Assembly (NCBI RefSeq): GCF_040054535.1
Contig: NC_090788.1
Coordinates: 641,001-705,000 of the forward strand
Length of the DNA: 64,000 nt
Direction: 5' to 3'
Source of the DNA: Antennarius striatus
Taxonomy: Eukaryota; Chordata; Actinopteri; Lophiiformes; Antennariidae
The notes under the pieces are model-generated. The model saw only the letters and a list, made by a program, of their open reading frames with translations. It was not told where the DNA came from and made no database searches. This document shows positions 58,370-64,000 of the stretch, one piece after another. A program made the position numbers and the translations under genes. Position 1 is the first letter of the stretch, and every line of letters begins with the position of its first letter.

Positions 58370-59513
58370 GTTGCGTTAACTGAACTGAACTCCTTAAATC
58401 CTGAATTGACGGTTGGATTCGTTGGATTCGTCGGGTTTTGACCTTTACTGAGTGAAACTTTAATCACAACAAACGAACCTGGAGGTTCGTTAATATTCAT
58501 GAGCTCAGCCGTTCGCTGATAATCAATCAGCTCTTATCAAACAAAGCGCCGCCGTTCAGCCTCTAAATGTCACCCCGCCTGTCGGGGGCGCCGACCCCGA
58601 GCCCCCCGACACCTGAGACGCCGCGGGACTTCATGCAAGGCTTTTACCCAAAATCCCTGGAGTCAGACAAAACAGTAAAGGTCACGGGGGGCCGATCGGA
58701 GGACGCTGCTGACTCGGGAGTCTTTACCACCTGTAACCGCAGATGTAGCTTTCTTATTGGTCGACGGTTTGGCGTTGTTAGCATTGTTAGCGCTGTTAGC
58801 GTTGATTGATGTCTGGCAGGATGATTTCCATTTGAAAGGTTCTGGACGGGTGGAGCTCCTCCCCCTCCTGGGGGGCTTCGAGCCGTTATCGCGTTACGGC
58901 CGCGGCTCAAAGGATGCGCCGCCGCGTCGTTAGCGCGTCGATGCTAATTCAAAGCTGTGATTATGAAATGTTTCATGTCTGTGTGTTGAAAAGAGCTAAG
59001 CTCCGCCCCCATGGGCACACACCTTCAACGCCCCCCCCCCCCCCCCCCTTATCGACCCCCCCGACCCAGACCGCACCTGATCCACCGCCTCACACATTAA
59101 GGAAGTCTACAACACGCCCGCCTGAGGTCGCCCCCCCAGAACCGGGTGGCCGGGCCGTGCCCCCACCGGAAAGACCAGACGTGACTTCTTGGAGTCCACA
59201 GCGGTGAGGAGGAGAGTTCTGATCGATAACCGATTCTGCCGAGCTCCAGGAGAACATGTTCCACGCCCCGGGGGGGGGTCGGCGGGGACAAACGTCAGGA
59301 GGCGCCCGTCGATCGGCGCGTCGCTGATGAGCTGATTAGTATTCGTCCGCCGTCGCCCCGAGGAACAAACAAACAAACGAACGGCGTTTAACAAACGTTA
59401 AAATATTCAATCAGACGAGTGTTGGGGACCGCCGGCTATGAGCTACGCTGACGTAAAGTAAGCTAAGCTAAAACAAGATCTGATGAAGCACAAGATAAAT
59501 CGAGGTTAAACAA

Positions 59514-59590
59514 CCCTGTGATGAACTGGCGACGCGTCTGGGGTGTACCCCGCATCTCCTGTAGCCAGCTGGGAGAGACCCGTGACCCAC
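59514..59590. mobile_element. Dispersed teleost repeat fragment
   Basis: CCCTGTGATGAACTGGCGAC then CTGGGGTGTACCCCGC and TCTCCTGTAGCCAGCTGGGA is a widespread fish repeat sentence, usually a piece of a transposon. Family not assigned. Confidence 0.55.
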
Positions 59591-60276
59591 GAGGAGAAGA
59601 ACCAGAGAAGACGAGTTCATTTCAGTCACGTTAACCTCAGCTAAGCTAAGCTAAACTAAACTTAGCTAAATAGTTTAAAACTGTCGTGATCCAAAAACTG
59701 CGGCCAATAGGAGAAGGCGGAGCTTTCATTGATTCCCCATTTGTGGGGAAGCGTCGAGGTGAAGACGGAGAGAACTCCGCCTCAGATGTCACGGCAACAC
59801 GCCGTCACATGGTCTCCATACAGGCGTGGGTGGAGCCTCGAGGTTCAGATGGCGAGGCTTAATTCCGGCTCCTCGCTGAGATCGAGAACGTCTTGAAGAA
59901 ACACTCAGAAAAGCCGAAGCCGTTCAGCTGCCGCCATGTTTAAACACACACACCGTGACACGCCCGCCGGCGACAGCCGCTCGCGCCTAATGGATCAGAG
60001 TAATAGCTGGAATTACCGTTACATAAAGCGCTTAGCGGGATGAAGGGAGAGCAGTTAGCATGTGATGGAGCAGCAACTTAAAAGAGACCTCACCAGGAAT
60101 GATAACCCCAAATGTGACCATCTGGACCCGCCAGAACCGACCCCGGACAACACCCGGACCCGATCCCAATCAGTCTGTAGACCGAGTCCAGAGCTACGAG
60201 GCTCAGGGGGCGGGTCCAAACGGATTCAAGCAGAACGTGGTTTTAGAAAGGTCTGGAAATAGGTTTCAGTCAGGGA

Positions 60277-60475
60277 GACTCAGACATCAAAGTCTGGGGT
60301 ACAGACATCAAAGTCTGGGGGTACAGACATCAAAGTCTGGGGGTACAGGCATTAAAGTCTGGGGGTACAGACATTAAAGTCTGGGGGTACAGACATTAAA
60401 GTCTGGGGGTACAGACCTAAAGTCTGGGGGTACAGACATTAAAGTCTGGAAGGACAGACGTCAAAGTCTGTGAGG
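60277..60475 (+). repeat. 22-23-bp minisatellite
   Basis: About nine units of ACAGACAT(C/T)AAAGTCTGG GGGT. Confidence 0.94.
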
Positions 60476-61282
60476 GACATCAAAGTTCACATGTGGTCCT
60501 GAGTGACGGATGTGAGGATGGGGGTCAGGGGAAGTCCTCCAGGCGTGAAAAACCCGAAGAAGAGACATGTTCAAAAACATCAGGCAATGTCTCGTATGCT
60601 AACATCATCCGTTGCCCCAAAGCTAATCGTATTAGCATGCATCCTTTAGTGTTTTCCAGATAAGGATGCTAACCTCTTTAGCTTCGAGAGTACAGAAGAT
60701 TTTAGCTTCAATGAGGCGGAAAAATAGTCTTCAAATCAATCTGAGGCGTCTCCTGAAGGCATTTGTTGGCTGCTAGCCGTTGGCTGCTAGCCGCTACTGC
60801 TAATGCTAAGGCGTTAGCATGTGTTCTGGCTGTGTTTCTGCTGCCTGCTAGCATCTGAGGTGTCAGGAGAGTCGTTTATGCTCGGGGAATATTAAACTGC
60901 TCTTTCTTTTTCTGGCGCTCTGGTTTGGTGATCGGCGCTCTCCCTGGAGGAGGAAGAGGAGGAGGAAGAGTAGTGGGGGGGTGGGGGGCGCAGAGGAAAT
61001 CCCTTCAGCTTCAGCTTCATGATTCTTTTGATCCGTTCAAACCTCCAGAGGTTAAAGTCCGTCTGTAAATCGTTTCACCAGCAGAACGACTTTCAGTTAC
61101 CAAAGGTTTAATTCATGTCTGCTGTAATCTAATCTAAGGTAATGTAATCTAAAATACATTAGTAATATATAGTAGATTACCTATACGTAGATTAATTTAT
61201 TAGAGTTATAAAACATGACAGTGGTTCACTTTACAGTCATAACCTGTAATCCACTTTAGAATCCATTACATTACAGTGGATT

Positions 61283-61389
61283 ACATTAGAGTAGATTACT
61301 TTAGAGTAGATTACTTTAGAGTAGATTACTTTAGAGTAGATTACTTTAGAGTAGATTACTTTAGAGTAGATTACTTTAGAGTAGATTAC
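61283..61389 (+). repeat. 15-bp minisatellite
   Basis: Seven units of GAGTAGATTACTTTA. The word resembles the 29-bp satellite with TAATGAG deleted. Confidence 0.94.
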
Positions 61390-61833
61390 AGTAGACGTGG
61401 ATGTTCATGTTCGTTCCTCCTTTATTAACGTGTCGTCTACACATCGTTAGTTTTTTTGTTTGTTTGTCTCATCTATACGTTCTCCAGTTCAGATTAATTT
61501 GTGGATTAAATAATCCATGAAGTTGATGAACGCGGTTTTCATGACATCCCAGAGGATACATCCCAACCCCCCCCCCCTCAGCACACAGGAGTCTTATCTC
61601 AGGAAAACACGAGGTCTCGCTCCGCCGTGCGGGTCGGACCCCCGACACCGGGACAAACAACCAGTGATTGATGTCAGAGGTCCCGCCCCCAATTCGGGGG
61701 GGGGGGGTAATGGGGGGGTGGGTCACCTCTCACTTTCAATTAAAATCCAGATTGAGTCAGAGGGAGGTTGGGCATTGGACCAGGTTCAAATCAAATCCCC
61801 CCGGAAAGAAACCGACCTCAACTAGAAGACAGT

Positions 61834-61984
61834 AGTGATGTCATCACATCGGTGATGTCATCACCACAATGATGTCAACACCACAGTGACGTCATCACCT
61901 CAGTGACATCATCACTGCTGTGACATCATCACCACTGTGACGTCATCGTCGCTGTGCCATCATCACCTCTGTGACATCACTGCT
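61834..61984 (+). repeat. About 19-bp repeat with CRE-like cores
   Basis: Eight to nine units of GTGA(T/C)(A/G)TCATCACC type, including perfect TGACGTCA at 61887-61894 and 61938-61945 and TGATGTCA variants. Confidence 0.85.
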
Positions 61985-62089
61985 GCTAAATGCCACCCAA
62001 AGTTGGACACACCCACCCGGCTGCTGGGAGGAGCTCTTTGGGGTCAGAGTTCAACCAATCAGAGCTTCAGAGCACAAGTCAGGTGATAA

Positions 62090-62226
62090 CTGAGTAACTG
62101 AGTAACACAGTAACACAGTAACAGAGCGACAGCAATAAAGTAACTGAGTAATGAAGTACTGGAGTAATATATAAACAGAGTAATGAGTAATAAAGTAACA
62201 GAGTAATAAAGTAACAGAGTAATAAA
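62090..62226 (+). repeat. AGTAAC(A)/AGTAATAA short repeat
   Basis: Imperfect units such as GAGTAACACAGTAACACAGT and AGAGTAATAAAGTAACAGAG. Confidence 0.85.
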
Positions 62227-63202
62227 GCCCCACTGAGTGTCAGAAAGTAGAACTCTTTCTGTATTAAATATTTATTAAATATTTATAATTTATTTATCTG
62301 TTGACTTCCTAATCTCTGTCTTCATCACCGGCGCGACCGACCGGCTGACGACCAATCAGAGCTGACGTGCTAATTACCCATCATTCCTGATGAGTCCTCA
62401 GGTGATTGTGGAGTCGTTAGCCGCCGCCTGATGTTTGGCTAATTGCCTGATTAGCGGCGCGACGAAGACGAGCTGAGGGTTCCTGCCTCGATGGGCGGGG
62501 CCAACGCTGAGCCGACGCCCTCAAAACGACGGCGAGATGCCGAGCAACGTCGGGTGTCAGTGAATGAACCCCATCATCCGATGCATCCGACCAATCAGAC
62601 TGGTCCTGACAACTGAGTCCAACGTCTTAGCTACCGTTAGCATTGCTATCATGTTAGCATGGCTATCATGTTAGCATAGCTAATCTAGGCAAAAACGGTA
62701 GCTACTGTTAGCATGTTGTTAGCCACTGATTAGCATTTTCACCAGCTTTATCCCCAACAGAGAAATAATCAACTCCGTAGCAACATGCTAATGCTAATGC
62801 ATAGCTAAGCAGAGCATCACCTGGATGACAATCATGTGACCACCAGTTGGCCCCGCCCCCCCACCTCCTCAGGTGGTTCTCACATCTCGTCTTTATTAGC
62901 GATACGGTACCAGTTCACTTCCTGCTTCTGGAGGCGGGGCTGAGGGCGGAGCCTGAACACTAGTGTGACACCCTGTTGTGGGGGGAATCCGACGTCGCAC
63001 GAGAAGACGACCGACATCACCCGACCATCGGATCGCCTCTCGTTCACCACGGAGTCAAATCCCGGCTTTAGCCGAGGTCACGGGGCAAACATCTGCCCCT
63101 CGCCCCCCCCACTCAGATCTGGATTACCCCCCCCACATGGATTAACCGTTAGAGGAGCTGCTGTCACACATTAACCTTCACTCTGACAGAAAACCCCCCA
63201 GA

Positions 63203-63338
<136 letters not shown>

Positions 63339-63501
63339 CGTTGCAGTGAGAAAGGAATTCGGTTCATTCATGAATTAACCCTTTGAGGGGGGGGCAGAAC
63401 TCCTCCTCCTCAGACGTGACCGTCAGACCCCCCCCGGAGCGTGACGGATGGAGGATCCGATGTTAACTCGCGTGAACCCCCGACCCTCTGAGAGGGGGGG
63501 T

Positions 63502-63555
63502 CGCTGCTCCTCATCCTCACCTTCATCCTGGTGAAGGTGAGGATGAGGAGCAGCG
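63502..63555. other. Perfect 24-bp inverted repeat with 6-base loop
   Basis: The left arm begins CGCTGCTCCTCATCCTCACC and the right arm is its exact reverse complement. The loop is TCCTGG. A DNA cruciform or RNA hairpin of this length without mismatch stands out in intronic DNA. Confidence 0.9.
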
Positions 63556-63779
63556 CTGGTTTATCAAACCGAGGCGTCTGATTGGTCGCTGCCGGTAACG
63601 CACGTACAGCTGATGAGAGGAGGACGAGGAGGAGGAAGAGGAGCGTCTGAAGCCAACATGGTGACAACAAAAAGGGGGCCTGGGGGGGGGGCTGTGACTA
63701 ATCTGAAGCCATAAATCATTGATCCTCAGACCGATCAATACGATAGATCACCCCCCCCCCAAAAATGACAGATGATCAC

Positions 63780-64000
63780 ACAGAGGAGGAGGAGGAGGAA
63801 GGACAGATGGGGGGGGGGCAGTTAGAGGAGGGAGGAGAAGGAACTGCAGCAACAGTTGTCTGATGAAGAGCGAGGAGAGGAGGAGGAAGAGGAGGAGGAG
63901 GAGGAGGAGGAAAAGCAACAACAAAAGATGTGTAAAGAGAGGAAGATGAGGAGGAGGAAGAGCAGCAACAGTTGTCTGAGGAAGAGGAGGAAGAGGAGGA
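63780..64000 (+). repeat. (GAG/GAA)n purine-rich tract
   Basis: GGAGGAGGAGGAGGAAGGAC-type DNA with GCAACAGTTGTCTGA inserted twice (63850 and 63965). It runs to the window end. Confidence 0.93.

Overview
The window is nuclear DNA of a bony fish, most likely a percomorph teleost. The genes are vertebrate genes with GT-AG introns. Nine of the ten introns of the first gene are only 69-130 bp, and microsatellites, minisatellites and short dispersed elements are very dense. There are no bacterial, phage or CRISPR features. The species cannot be named from sequence alone.

Three protein-coding genes are supported exon by exon. (1) rcc1l (mitochondrial RCC1-like protein, formerly WBSCR16), + strand, 717-6995, 11 exons, 451 aa, complete. 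(2) castor2 (GATSL2, arginine-sensor-family regulator of GATOR2/mTORC1), - strand, 25021-18621, 9 exons, 328 aa, complete. (3) A double-C2-domain exocytosis gene closest to DOC2B, - strand, 49244-31918. Its eight exons encoding both C2 domains and the stop are present, but the 5' exon(s) with the Munc13-interacting region are not seen and probably lie beyond base 64000. rcc1l and castor2 are convergent (tail to tail); the DOC2 gene follows castor2 on the same strand. The rcc1l-castor2 pairing recalls the Williams-Beuren region of mammals, where both also reside. The three proteins do not form one pathway: mitochondrial ribosome/OPA1 biology, amino-acid signalling to mTORC1, and Ca2+-triggered vesicle release.

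Layout: 1-716 rcc1l 5' flank with ETS and CACGTG sites; 717-2811 ten compact exons; 2812-6917 a 4.1 kb last intron almost filled by a 29-bp satellite and TTAGGG-like DNA; 6918-7274 last exon and poly(A) signal; 7.7-16.7 kb satellite plus CCCTAA-like higher-order arrays; 16.7-25.0 kb castor2; 25.0-31.9 kb intergenic DNA with a hAT-type miniature element and minisatellites; 31.9-49.2 kb DOC2 C2 exons separated by repeat-rich introns; 49.2-64.0 kb apparently the large DOC2 5' intron, with no exon recognised.

The most striking observation is the origin and architecture of the 29-bp satellite. A 541-bp terminal-inverted-repeat element at 47976-48516 carries about three copies of the same 29-bp unit internally. 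The rcc1l intron array is bordered by the same element's flanking sequence. The satellite therefore looks like a hugely expanded internal repeat of a miniature transposon. The dominant intronic variant contains TAATCAGATTA in each unit, the dyad recognised by dimers of paired-class homeodomains. The intron array and the downstream array are in inverted orientation and bracket the terminal coding exon of rcc1l.
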